Of a stretch of DNA of 64,000 nt, positions 24,150 through 35,799 are shown in pieces (the first letter of the stretch is position 1; each line of letters opens with the position of its first letter). Under the pieces are notes generated by a model. That model worked only from the letters and a program-made list of their open reading frames with translations. It did no database searches and was not told the origin of the DNA. Both the position numbers and the translations under genes were made by a program. The stretch comes from Dryococelus australis (taxonomy: Eukaryota; Arthropoda; Insecta; Phasmatodea; Phasmatidae): assembly GCA_029891345.1 (NCBI GenBank), contig CM056995.1:213975047-214039046 (forward strand), read 5' to 3'.

Positions 24150-24800
24150 TGGCCAACAAGGTAGAATGATAGATCATGATGTGATATGATGGCTAATGAA
24201 AATGGATAAACAAGATGGTAGAGTGATAGAGCACGAATAATTTGAATCCAAGATGGTGGATGCTGAGGTGATTTAATAAATATGAGGTTGAACAAAGGTG
24301 ACTAAATAAATAGAATCCAAGATGGTGGACGCCGAGGTGGAATGATAGAGCATGATGTGGAATGAAGGTGACTAAAGAAATTGAATCCAAGATGGTGAAT
24401 ACCGAGGTGGAATTTTAGACCATGCAGATATGAAATCCATGATGGTGGATGCTGAGGTGGAATGACAGAGCATGAAGAAATTGAATCCAAGGTGGTGGAT
24501 GCTTAGTTGGAATGATAGAGCATGAACAATTTGAATCCAAGATGTTGGACGTCGAGGTGGAACGATAGAGCTTGAGGGGGAATGAAGCTGACTAAAGAAA
24601 TGGCGTAATTCAAGATGGTGACAGGAAATGACGTAATTTAAAATGGCGGCCGGAAATGATGTAATCCAAAATGGTTGTCGGAAATTTCGTGATTCAAGAT
24701 GGCGACCGGGAATAACGTAATCCAAGATGGTGACGGTCGGAGCAGGAGCAGGCTCCAAGCTCCTGTGCCTCAGTAGCCCTTAGATCATACTACTAGCGCT
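24150..24800 (-). repeat. right-arm ~80-bp units and YY1/CRE/ETS-like terminal array
   Basis: Mirror of 17402-18075. Units with GAATCCAAGATGGTGGA and GGTGGAATGATAGAGCATGA fill 24200-24590. Tandem units with AAGATGGCGACCGG, TGACGTAAT and CGGAAATGA fill about 24600-24740. The end reads CTACTAGCGCT. Confidence 0.85.
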
Positions 24801-25013
24801 AAGTAACCATTTGTAGTAATTTAAATTATTTCAATTAGTTTTTTTTTTATGCGACAAAGTGTCAAAATGAGAGGATTTGCAAAATGTTATATTTTATAAT
24901 AATTCCATAGTTTCACTTGACCGACGTATGAATAGAATGATGAGGCTCATGCTACATACACGTAGATCTTAAGCAGGGCTTTAAAAAATGCTCACTTTAT
25001 CGTGAACAGCCTT
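24801..25013 (+). mobile_element. right half of the MITE interrupted by the foldback element
   Basis: Resumes the MITE after the foldback insertion: TCACTTGACCGACGTATGAA, ATGAGGC, GTAGATCTTAAGCAGGGCTT and the terminal TCACTTTATCGTGAACAGCC match the complete copy at 52620-52754. With 17250-17401 it forms one copy split by 7.4 kb. Confidence 0.9.
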
Positions 25014-25109
25014 TACCTACGTGTATAGTACTTTTATCTTCTTGAGCCTCCTTAATTATAAATAGTTAAGGGCTCCGCTTGATTGGAGAATCACATGTGC
25101 ATATTCTAC

Positions 25110-25270
25110 GATCCATTCACGCTTACTTCAATTTTTCTGAAGCTCTGCTAAACTTCTACTTCCAGGATATTCCTCCGCCTTATGCAAACTAAGCTTGACT
25201 TAGTCTAGAAAATAACACCAAAGGACAACGCACCGAATTTGTGTGCACTTGGCTGTAATGATATTTTGCA
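25110..25270 (-). repeat. reverse copy of the ~250-bp dispersed repeat
   Basis: Read on the minus strand it matches 9610-9730: GGTGCGTTGTCCTTTGGTG, AAGCTTAGTTTGCA, GGAGGAATATCC and GCAGAGCTTCAGAA occur in the same order and at similar spacing. Confidence 0.65.
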
Positions 25271-25329
25271 CGAGAACTAGGCGCTTTCAACACATGTAAT
25301 TTCTCGCAGTATTTTTAAACAAATAAATA

Positions 25330-28300
25330 CAGGTAAAATTCCAATTTAAGAAAAGATAAACTACTTACATGTTGCATAGGTATAGAATGTGTGTGATACA
25401 TGTCATATAGGGAATAACTAATCACATCATGCATGGTATGATCTTTTCAAATTTTTTGAATTTGTGATACAACATTTTCACTATCTGCACCTATTTGTAA
25501 TAATTAATATTTGTTTCACATATTGGACACCGTCATGTATAATATTATAATTGTACCTATGTTTACATATGTTTCATTTTTGTAATTTTTATTTTTTTTT
25601 ATTTTCATATGATTATTATATTTAAACTTAGATGTAGGAATGGCAATAATTAATTATTAATTGAAATATATAGCTAGATTTTCTTTAGTTTGTATTTTGT
25701 TTTTTAAATTGATAACTAAATATTTTGCATTATTTTTGGTCTCATATTTACTGTTACTGTTTCAGGGAATTTCTTGTATATTTTTTTGGTTAACTTCTAC
25801 GAGACCAGTAACTCTATTGAATAGGGATTTAGGCCCTTTGGAGTATGTCATTTTAGATCGTTAGTCAGGAAGCCTTGCTAACAGGTTCAATCCTGTACTC
25901 CGATTGGTTGGAGAGCTCAGCATAGGGTTAGGACGCGCGGGCCGTTTGAAAGTTCGCTCTCTCTCGCTACCACCAACCTTCAACTACGCTAGACGTAAAA
26001 CTAGGACGCTCGTCCTACAGTTGGACGTTGCGGAGGAATTTTAATTAGAGTTAGTGTGTTCTAGTTTCTAACAGCTTGCAACAGTTTGGATTTGTGTTTT
26101 GCCTCGAGTTTGATAAGTTTAGCACTCTGCATATATTTATTTTAAGCAGGTGTTTAGGAGTATAGGTAACGTCCGTGAGCCGTTGAGCTACGTAAAGCAC
26201 TACCGCACCCAAGATCTAAGATTTACATATTTTCCTACCTCCGTTTCCTTCTACGAGTTACACCGTCCTGCCTTAATTTACAACCTGGTATTTAACTACA
26301 GAACTGGTTTTCATCAAGTTTTAAATTTTATTTCATCTTCGACTTTGTTACGTTACGCCATGGGCGTAGAACATTATACGTACGCCATGTTGGTAAGACG
26401 CCTAAATTAGCTTTAGCAAACTTTAACTATAATTAAACCTGAGAGATAAGTCAAGTGTTTTACCGTTTGAGACAGTTGCATTTTTCTTAACTATTTTCAA
26501 GACATTTTATGTTTGAGAGGGCCACGTTAATTTCAATTGCATTAAGTCAGACTGTTAATTAAGTATCTCGTAAGGATTTTGAATTTGACCGTTACCCATG
26601 ACTTCTTCCTAATGGCAGCTTAGTTTTGAACATTATTCTTTTCCTTGCTCGTTGCCATTCAGGGATTTTTTATTTCATTTGGATTATTTTTCCAGTTTAA
26701 TTGAAAGAGATATTTTTAATTTGCACATTTTTGAATCTTTTCGAATAAATAAATTTAAGTTGGTTTTGACACGTCTGACACTTCTTTTAAATATGCACTT
26801 TTCATCCTATCTCTCCTCTACACATTTTCAGTTGCAAATAATTAAACAAGTGCTTTAGTATGTTTGTAGTCATGTACATTAAGTTTCACAACTGTTTGTG
26901 TGGCAAATAATCGTTTGCCAATAACGAAGGTGTTGTTGTCAAAGGTGAGTACTATGCTTCCGACATTCTGGGTCCTAAACTGAGCACAGCAGAGAACAAA
27001 CATATTTCTTTTGAGCAATATTTATTTATTTATATCCGCTTACTGTATCACAAGTATTTCCAACACACATAATTTAATATTCTGTCATGTGGTGCATAAA
27101 TTAAAATTTTGGATATTATACTGAGTTGGCCTAGGTTATATCTTGCACATTTTCAGAATAAAAAGTGGTCTCTCCAACATATGGGCTATTATGATACTGT
27201 GTTTACTCCATGCATTTTACATAATTATCTGCGTTATCTGTACAAAGTTCCGCGCACCACATTCCACTTCACAGAATAATGTGGCTAGCCGAACGTGGTT
27301 GCCTTGTGTATTCGTTATCTGTACCGCAATACTGGTACAAATTAAAAAGTGTTAATAAACCGCGAATATACTAAATAAAGAGTTCACTTTAGGCATGCAT
27401 CCTTATTAGCGCATCATAAAAAATACAGGCTGGTCGCTTAAGTCACGTTCATGCGAGCGGACGATGGAAAGACTGTATGTTAGTGTACAATTTTTTTTAG
27501 TAGAGGTGATAATGTAATTGGTGAATAGGTGAGAGACGACCTTACAACTCACGTGTTTGAACAGTCTTAAGTTTATAATACCCATGTATTATTTTAACCC
27601 AGTTATAAAGCTGGATTGTATTCGTGAAAGTAAATTATTAACATAACAAGAAGTTAAGATATAACTAATAAGCCTACTTTCTTCTAAATGACGCTAATCA
27701 TAATTTTTTTAATTAATTTATGTTGGCATTTATGTCTCGATGACAGCATTATAAATAGAGATGAAACCAAATGCATATGAAACAGTACCTACAAAATTAT
27801 ATATATATGTCTTGCTTTAGATTCAAACCCATGAAAAAATCGTAAAAATTGAGTCAGAGCGCTATCGGCTGCATTATGGTGGTAGGAGACGAAGCGTAAA
27901 ATTAGGATTACGGGTGCAGTAAAATATTTTATAGACACCGTCTGCTTGGATATATTTCATTTATTCATTCATTCCATCTCACTCATGAGATATGGAACAA
28001 TAAGACGTATTAAAAAACATATATCATAATCAATTACAAAAATAAAATAAAATGTACTACGTAAAAATTAATTATATTAACACAATACTAATTAAAAACT
28101 GCAGAGACCTAGAAGCGAAAGGTGAACTGGGTACATTCATTGGTTGTCTGATCGTCACTATGCATAAGGCAATAAACTGGCGTGTAGTATTTCTCTTGTC
28201 GACTCACCCCATATGACTTTCAGTGGTGAATTATTTTATGAGGTAGAGTAATGACAAGGGCGTGCTGCATGTTGAATGCTATGTTAAGTAGTAAGAGACT

Positions 28301-28875
28301 GCAACTAGTATAAGGACTTTAATAAGAATTGAGATTACAATTAAATATTGTTCTCATAGATAGGGTAGCAAGTGAAATAGTAGAGATAGTCTATTAAATG
28401 TTGCAAATAACGGCTGTGTGTATTTTTAATACCACTGTAAATAAATTAATTTTTTAAACCGCGAATAAGCTATACATCGTGTGAATTTATGCCTTCTGAA
28501 TAAATTTGGCTAGGCAAAATTATGTTGTACGCTGTCAGTAACCCACGTTCAGTATCGGTAAGTTTTCGTTCGAAAACAAACATATATAATTTAAAAAATG
28601 CTTTCGGGAAACAATTCGTTTCCCCTTTGCATTCATGTTATTATTTCGCACTGATTAACGTAATTTCATAATTTCTGTATGTGGATGACTTGCATTAACT
28701 GTCATCCTATCCTATTTGCGTAGTTATTGCGAATGCCTGATGATTCCAAAGTATAGATTATGCCGTGTTTTGTTTTATTACTGAATATAATGAATGCTCA
28801 GGCGGGAAAAAATCGTGAGAGAATTTCCACGCTGTTTTCCGCGTACCGACACAATGCGGGGTTGTAATACACATT
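25330..28875. other. long AT-rich intergenic stretch
   Basis: No gene recognised in 3.5 kb. Positions 25870-26060 are richer in G+C with several GGACG/CGTCC inverted pairs. An 86-codon plus-strand frame follows (26150-26410) but resembles nothing known. The frame at 27143-27355 has a hydrophobic run but no family signature. No repeat relationship to the rest of the window was noticed. Confidence 0.4.
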
Positions 28876-29320
28876 TATATGCCGTTCACGATCGAATGAG
28901 CACTTTAGAGAGCCCTGCTTAAGATCTACGTGTACACACGTTGCGTATTCCTCCGCCTTATGTAAAATTAACATTTTTATGGTCGTCATCACTTTATTCA
29001 TGTGTCGGTCATATGAAACTGTGAAATTGTTAACAAAGTAAATACTTTACAAATGTGCTAATTTTTACACGTGGATGCATTAAAAAAACAGAAAGTGAAC
29101 GAATTAATTTATGTCATCACAAATGCTCACCAGTACCTAACACTTTTTTTTTTCGACGTTAAGATATGGAACTACTTTCCATCCATCGTTACCAACTTTA
29201 CTGGGCGAATGTCACTCAGTGCGCCCATTGAAATACATGCATGCAGAAGCAGTGACTTTTTCTAAGGTCCATTTCTAAAATGCTCACTTCATTGTCAACA
29301 GTCTCTATTTGACAGTACAG
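28876..29320 (-). mobile_element. palindromic MITE, reverse-oriented near-full copy
   Basis: Reverse complement of the family: GCCGTTCACGATCGAATGAG at the left, TAAGATCTACGTGTA, then at the right AAGATATGGAACTACTTTCC, CCAACTTTACTGGGCGAATG, GTGACTTTTTCTAAGGTCC and the terminal TCATTGTCAACAGTCTC. No coding capacity: the frames 28798-29001 and 29071-29265 simply cross it. Confidence 0.85.
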
Positions 29321-29551
29321 ATGTGAAACAGCCGTTTAAGAGTGGGACGGACCTCAGCAAATAAGTTTTTTGTCAGAAGATAAAAAACTATTATCTATGG
29401 CACTATTTTTTTACTTTGGCCATATTAAGTGTATTCTTGAAGGACAAAATTTCGTGAAAATAGTCAAATATCGCATTTTCAAAGCTTGCCAATACCGTTT
29501 TACCTAAATTGAATTTACTAATAATAATTTTTCATTTATTCTAAAAATTGC

Positions 29552-29574
29552 AGTGCCCCGAAGGCTACGAGCCT

Positions 29575-29643
<69 letters not shown>

Positions 29644-30286
29644 AATATTTAACAGGTTATTTTTCGCAACTTATCAAGCTCTGCGGTTTCCGCAGCAGGA
29701 AGCTGTATCCGTTCTGATACTGCCTGGGTGATTTCTGCACTGCGTAATTGTGATTCAAACCACTTTCTGACGGGAAGCATGTCCTGTTTTTCACGACATT
29801 CCCGTCCCATGATTCCTGAATCACGAGCCTATTTTCCAGTCACATGATTTCAATATCACACTTTTGGGGCCGTGCACAAAGAACCTGTTCATTGGCTGAC
29901 GCCCTGACCTCGCACTCTTATTGGTGGGAGACTTTCCCCCTCTACATTAAGTCATAATATTATGCCTCGTCCAGCCTGGAGGAGACGACTTCGTCAGAGG
30001 ATGCTAGAGACTTCACTTCGCTTGTCTGGGACGACTCCGCTGAGCTGCGCCCGAGACTTCACTCCTTCACCACTGCGGTCCTTATGAAGTGGTTTCACGC
30101 ATCAGCATGTTTTATATCACTAACCACGTCAGCTCTCTCCAAATCGCCAAGTAAGCAAAAGTAAAACTCACAAATGTCATGTGCAGTCTTTCAGTGAGCT
30201 CCTTTGTAATAAATCTGTAAATTTAAACTTCTTATTTCTTATTGAGTGTTTGTGCTTACCCCGAGACCGCTCGGGCACCACAAACT
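29552..30286 (+). repeat. errantivirus 5' LTR (likely extent)
   Basis: Starts AGTGCCCCGAA and ends CACCACAAACT. An AATAAA signal lies near 30208, about 80 bases before the end, as expected for R-U5. A (GA)n expansion of about 60 bases lies near the start and is absent from the right copy. The sequence shared with the right copy continues to about 30695, so an alternative reading is a 1.14-kb LTR. The shorter one is preferred because a TGG-initiated primer-binding site follows it. Confidence 0.75.
29576..29644. repeat. (GA)n microsatellite inside the 5' LTR
   Basis: A pure GA run near the start of the 5' LTR. The same position in the right LTR has only a short GAGCAGAAAGAGC, so the array probably expanded after insertion. 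Confidence 0.95.
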
Positions 30287-30978
30287 GATGGTAGCACTTT
30301 GGATGTTACTCCAGATGGCTGTAATTGTAGCCCACTCCGAAGGGTTATGGGCTATTATAGGCGATAGGTGTTACGTCGTGAAACTTGTGCTAGGTTGTTA
30401 GCCGACTGTTAAAAAAATTTTCTTTTCTCCTTTTCTGTGCGAATAAGAACAGTGTGTTTTGAACGCGAATCGTGAAGTCGTGATAGATTTAAACAACGTT
30501 GCAGAATGGTAATTTCTAACATGTCCTGAAGCATTCAGGATTGTTCGCATTAAAGTTTGACGACTCCAATAAAATTGCTCGCACAAAGGGAGATTTGCAG
30601 TACTACAACGAACACGTATATTGTAGGAAATCGTATCGCTTTGATGTTACGTATGTTCACGGATCTATCAATAATAGGGTAACTGATAGCGTTCATTGTT
30701 ACGTAGACCTGGAAGTCATTACTCCACATACGTGGGTTAGAGTTGAATTTTGAAGTAACTATTTAGACTCTGCCCCGCTTCTTTGCTGCATTTTGCAAAA
30801 GCATTAAAGCCTAATGCTAAGACGCTTATTATTTCAGCAGCAGGAAGGCAAAGTAGTAGATTTTTATAGTGCTGACTATTTTAGTTACTCTAATTATTAG
30901 TACTGAAACATTGAAAGGTTTGGAAGATTATCTTACCATTTAATAGCAAAATTATTTCATAAACACACGTCTTTTGAC
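30287..30978 (+). other. errantivirus 5' leader
   Basis: About 0.69 kb between the proposed LTR end and the first gag text. The first 0.4 kb of it recurs after the right LTR (40823-41230), which is unexpected for leader sequence. A short hairpin TAGCCCA...TGGGCTA lies near 30328-30356. Confidence 0.55.
30289..30306 (+). other. probable primer-binding site of the errantivirus
   Basis: TGGTAGCACTTTGGATG starts two bases after the proposed LTR end. It begins with TGG, complementary to the CCA end of a tRNA. The tRNA species was not identified. Confidence 0.5.
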
Positions 30979-32480
30979 ATGTCTCAAGTCGAGTCATTTT
31001 GTACTAAATTGAATGCTCTAGCTACAGGATCGGGACTAGAGATAGCTTTCAAAGGAAAACCAAAACGGTCTTTCACGACACCGGCGTATAACGTGTACGA
31101 ATATGAGAATTCGTCAGGACGTGTAGAGTTTGAAATTGAAGCGCGTATAGTGCGTAGATTCGTACCCAAGGATCGTGTTTATCCTGAATTTGAAATAGAG
31201 AGGCTTGATACATTTCAGAATACAGAACCTTCGACCTCTCAAAGTGCGAAAGGCACACGAGATCAAGCAGTAGCTGGTCCTTCACGTACGGGCCCAATTT
31301 CAATTCCCCAGAGAGAAAAATTTATTACGATCCATGAAAAGAGATCTACATTCAATAATTCGCCTTACGATACACCAAAAAACGGACTCACGATCGTAAT
31401 ACTTGGGTTCCTTTTTCAAAACGAATGAATAAACTTTAGTCAGGCCAATATACGGTGTTAGTTAACATGGAGGCCGAGAGACGTCAAGTTCGACACCCAG
31501 CTCCCGCGATACCAGCACAAGTGCCAGCTCAAATTAAAGACTTGGCGGTCATTTCGTTAGTAGAGAAATGGACTGGCGAGAAGAGTTCATTGCCGGTACA
31601 CGACTTTCCAGAAAGCATGGAAAGCGCAGCAAGACTAGGAAATATTCCACATAAGGACAAACTAAAATGAACTAAAATGAAATTGAAATGTCTATTATCG
31701 CGTTTTGTCGCCAACTGTCCCCGTTTAAAAGGAGATATAACATTTAAAATGTTGAAACACGAGTTGAACGACAGATTTAGAGAAAATCAGCCATTGCAAT
31801 TTCACTATTACATACTGCATAATGTGAGATAAAAACACAATGAGGATGTGCAGACATTCGCTGATAGGTGCCGTAAATTATGTGAGAAGACCGTCCAGCA
31901 GTTAGATGATCCAGAGAAGCAAGAGAATATAAATCAGGAAGTGGAGAAAAGATTACTAGCAGCATTTACTGTCGGGTTACAAGGTAACATAGGTAAGGAG
32001 TTGAGATATAAAATTCCACAAACCATGGATGAAGCCAAGCAGATGACTCTAGCATTAGATGTTACAGAGGCGCATCAGGAACACAGAAATAAATTTGATG
32101 ATCCTATTAGAAGGAAGAAAGTATTTAACATAGTCTCACAGCAAACAAGTGTGGCATGGGGTAACGCGAAAAGAGGCGAAAATACTTCTTTAACAGAGGT
32201 TGTGGAAGAGGTTATAACTCATGTTACTGTGGTTCGAATGATACCAGTAGAGAGCGTTAATCGAGAGTAGGTGTTTCTTCCAGGAACATGAGTTACAGAC
32301 AAGAACAGAATAATAACAGTAATATCAGATGTTTTCATTGAGGACGTTTTGGGCATGTAATTAGAGAATGCCGAAGTTTGGGAATCCCACAACGAGCCCA
32401 AGTACCTTGGAACGTAGGGCACGGTATTAGTGAAACTGGCGAGAACATAGGTAACAATTGCTGAAACGCGAAAGGCCGAG
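30979..32480 (+). pseudogene. errantivirus gag remnant
   Basis: Charged, helical text with gag-like composition occupies this region, including FADRCRKLCEKTVQQLDD and MDEAKQMTLALDVTEAHQEH, which resemble the capsid C-terminal part of gypsy-type Gag. A zinc-knuckle-like segment lies near 32325-32375. Gag formed the particle shell and packaged RNA. Broken fossil. Confidence 0.75.
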
Positions 32481-32489
32481 TGTCAGCGC

Positions 32490-33930
32490 CGGGCACCGCA
32501 TGGCAGTAATTACAGTTGTAGGGGGAAATTACACTTTAGTATCTGTTCTTGTCGAGGGCCAGTCTCACGCGTTCTTAATTGACACATGATCAGAAATATC
32601 TCTTGTGACACCTAGCGTCAGCGGGAATATCGTCGATGTATCTCAGTTAGGAGTGAAAGGCGTTACTGGAGATTCTCTCCAGATCACAGGTTCCCAGTAT
32701 ATTGAGTTGTGGGTAAATGGTCAATGTTTCCTTTCGAGTGAATACTTGGGACCGATTTTCTCCGTTTTTATGATGCCAGAATCGATTTTAAAGAGCAGAC
32801 ATATCTTAAAGATACAATTGATCTAGATACATAAAATTTGTTTACATGTATAGTTGAAGTAGAACGGAAACAAGGTTAGAGCCTGGCCAATTCTGAACTT
32901 GGATCCATAGAAATAGATGGAAATAAAAATAATGCACTAAGGGTAATGCAAAACACGATTCTGCCACCACTATCGGAGATTATAACAGAAGTTGCTTTGC
33001 ACACGGTGGGTTGGGACGCTGACTCGAAATTGCTTCTCATTGAACCGACATTGACGAATGTACCGGTCATCCGTGTATCAAGAGCAGCATGTAACTCAAT
33101 TATTACCGGTAAGAATTTCACAGAGGACGAGGTACGTTGTAGGAGCAATGCGGCTACAGTTAATATAGGGACATGCGATATATTCGGTGAGACGAATCTG
33201 GTGGACGGGGTGAACGACCGTCAGGGAACCTGTGCAATTTCAAATAAGGCAGTTATGAGGGTGAGTGACCAGTGTGATATCCCTTTTGTTTCGGGTCAAA
33301 GGGATGCGTCCCAGTGTTTCGTTCCTCATCGCGATCACGTCAAAGGGGACAAGAGGACATGGTGTCCTAGTCACGCAGAAGATGCAAAAGCGACATGTAA
33401 AGTTGGCGGTCATGTCGAGAGGACTACTGAAAGGGTAGGTCAAGCGTTATTTGAGGATTCAAGGAAACCTCACAGTGAAGTTTCCAGGAAACTTCACAGA
33501 GCGTTGAGATATTCAGTAAGGGCTGTGACAAAAATCGTGAACATCACAAATGAAACGCTCGTTGTGCCAAAGGGTACAGTAAAAGGATTTGTTACACTTG
33601 CCAGTGACATTGCTGGAGTGCTATGTGTTAGTAATAGCGTACCCCGAGTACCCGATAGAAGTTGTTTTGGGTCGGAACACAAAAAGTTAGTGTCGCCACA
33701 AAGAGAACCACGGGAGAAAATCCTCGCAGATGTCGCTAGAACTAATGATGTAAAGTGTTCGCTTCCACGCTCCGAAGTAGTTAAAATCCCCTCGAGTAGT
33801 GATAGCCATAAAGCAAGTGAATTAATGCGCGAGGTCATGGAACAGGATGAGATGTGTCGCTGTGTCCCCCAAATCCGCCGAGATAGTGTATGCCGAGACG
33901 AGGCAGATCGATCCAAATGAAAACCCCGAG
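32490..33930 (+). pseudogene. errantivirus protease region and following linker
   Basis: Text around 32510-32640 (VSVLVEGQSHAFLIDT) fits the retropepsin start. The following frame at 32946-33920 (324 codons) is Cys/Arg-rich linker-like sequence of the kind found between protease and reverse transcriptase in gypsy elements. It includes NITNETLVVPKGTVKGFVT, a typical end of that linker. Broken fossil. Confidence 0.6.
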
Positions 33931-34129
33931 TGCTGTCATAAAGATTTAAAATTTCATAGTAATTTAAAATGTTATGGAAATTTGACATGTCAGAGAAATG
34001 TGAAAAGTAGTAGGAACAGCAGTAGTTAACTTTGAAAATATGCGCGAAAATGTAAGATTGGTACCGATGTCAGGGTTGTTCACGTAAATTGAGAATAAAT
34101 GAGCCAAATTGCTTAGTGACTCAAGGTAG

Positions 34130-35300
34130 CCAGAGTTTTGGAACTCATATGACAAATAGTCGTAAATGAGTGAAGCAGAAGGGTAAAGTGTTACCATAAC
34201 TACCAAAAGATGAACTAATAGAGGTAGAGACAATTGTCTGAGATAAATTGAAACATTTGAGTAAAAGTGATTTTAATATAATGTTCCCAGTGTTAAATAA
34301 GTTTGCGTATATATTCCAAGTAGAAGGTAGTTTGAATTTCAGGTGCACGAATTTATTGAAATATAAGATAGATACAGGAGAGGCCAGACCAATAAAACAG
34401 AATCCATACAGAGTACCGCATGCTTTGAAACCGAAAATTGCAGAGCAAATAAAATATATGCTAGCCAAAGATATTATTACAGAGAGCAAATCACATTGGC
34501 AGTTTCCCGTAGTTATTGCAAAATAGAAAAATAAAGACGGCTCATTTTAGATGAGATTTTGTATAGATTTCTATCAGCTTAATAAAGTTACAAAGCAGGA
34601 TTCTTATCCTATTCCGAATTTAACAGAGACATTAGATTCCTTGCACGGGTCTAAATATTTTTCAACACTGGACTTAGCGAGTGGCTACATCCAAATTGAG
34701 TTAGAAGAAAGTGATAAAGAGAAAACTAGTTTTGCTACATTCATGGGGAAATATGAGTTTAATAGGCTCCAGTTTGGACTGTGTAATGCCCCAGCAACAT
34801 TTGAGATATTAACGGAGAAGTATGTTCTAACAGGTTTGTTAGGGGATCAATGTTTAGTATATCTTTGTGACATTAGAATATTTAGTAGCACAGTTAGAGA
34901 ACATGCAGTGCTTCTGAGCAAAATATTGAAAAGATTGGAGGGAGCTAATTTGCGAATCCACCCTATTAAGTGTTTATTTGTGCAAGATAGCGTAGAATAC
35001 TTAGGGAATGTCGTATGTTCGAAAGGTGTAGAACCAAATCAGAAAAATTTACAAGCAATTAAAGAACTCCTTAGACCTAAAAATGTCACAGAAGTTTGTT
35101 CGGTTGTTGGTCTACTTCAGGGTTATAAGAAGTTCGGGCCTAATTTCGTAAACATAACCAGGCTGTTGACTAAATTTACAAAGAAAGATGAACCATTTCA
35201 CTGGGGGACGGAGCAAGAAGAAGCTTTTAAAATATTGAAAGAAAAATTGATTTCATACCCACTTCTTGTATATCCAGATTTTTCGCAATTCATCATTGTT
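34130..35300 (+). pseudogene. errantivirus reverse transcriptase remnant
   Basis: Clear Ty3/gypsy RT text: YKIDTGEARPIKQNPYRVP, FCIDFYQLNKVTKQDSYPIP, YFSTLDLASGYIQIELEESD, NRLQFGLCNAPATFE, LVYLCDIRIFSSTVREH, VEYLGNVVCSKGVEPNQKN. Domain order fingers, palm and connection is preserved. Broken fossil. Confidence 0.95.
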
Positions 35301-35720
35301 AGTACAGATGCTAGAAATTCTGCTGTAGGAGCTTTCCTGTCTCAGATGAGGAATGAACATGAGAAACCAACTGCCTATGCTATTTGACAATTAAATTCAG
35401 CAAAGAGGAATTCCAGTACGACAGAACAAGAATTGTGTGCCTTAGTTTTGCCACAAAACATATCAGAGCTTATTTGTATGGGCGTAGGTTTACAGTTATC
35501 ACTGATCATGCTGCATTCAGATGGTTACTAAATCTGAAAGACCCGAGTTCGAGACTCACTCGATGGACACTTCGGTTAGTAGAATTTGATTTTGAAGTAA
35601 TCCACAAACCGGATAATAAACACGCGAATGCAGATTGCTTGTCGCGAATGGTTAGTGCAATAGAGACAGTGGACTTAACAAACGAAAATATTAAGAAAGA
35701 ACAGAATGAGGAGAAAACAT
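35200..35720 (+). pseudogene. errantivirus RNase H remnant
   Basis: Follows RT directly: FIIVSTDARNSAVGAFLSQ starts the domain, then TKHIRAYLYGRRFTVITDHA, RWLLNLKDPSSRLTRWTLRL and KPDNKHANADCLSRM, the standard Ty3/gypsy RNase H sequence ending in the N-x-x-A-D-x-L-S-R motif. Broken fossil. Confidence 0.93.
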
Positions 35721-35799
35721 GTCAAAGCATAATTGATCAGACAGATAAAGGAAGTTTCTTTATTGATAAGAAAGGTATGCTATATAAAAGAGGAGAGAA

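Larger units (their letters stand above)
17402..24800. mobile_element. 7.4-kb foldback-type DNA element with long satellite-bearing inverted arms
   Basis: The ends are inverted copies starting AGCGCTAGTAGTATGAT, with about 85-90% match over the first 45 bases and recognisable similarity for more than 2 kb. From each end inward come the same zones: a terminal unique segment, tandem units of about 33 bases (GCCATCTTG + TTACGTCA + TTTCCGG), units of about 80 bases (TTCCACCTCATGCTCTATC), then long CTACCCAC-type low-complexity arrays. A central 1.9 kb (about 19.5-21.4 kb) is not inverted. No transposase was recognised, so it is probably non-autonomous. Architecture fits foldback/Galileo-like elements (P superfamily for Galileo), but the superfamily cannot be fixed here. 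It sits inside a MITE copy. Confidence 0.85.

Noticed and set aside
24372-24758. 128-codon minus frame
   Set aside because: Mirror of the left-arm frames, generated by the right-arm tandem repeats.
25870-25925. CAGGTTCAATCCTG, tRNA T-arm-like hairpin
   Set aside because: Loop is one base short and no acceptor, D or anticodon arm can be fitted around it.
26150-26410. 86-codon frame with protein-like composition
   Set aside because: Starts with GTG after a stop, shows no motif and no splice-supported extension was evident.
30328-30360. GGGTTATGGGCT in the errantivirus leader, resembling the copia primer-binding site
   Set aside because: It lies about 40 bases past the proposed LTR end and forms part of a local hairpin; a TGG-initiated site is better placed.
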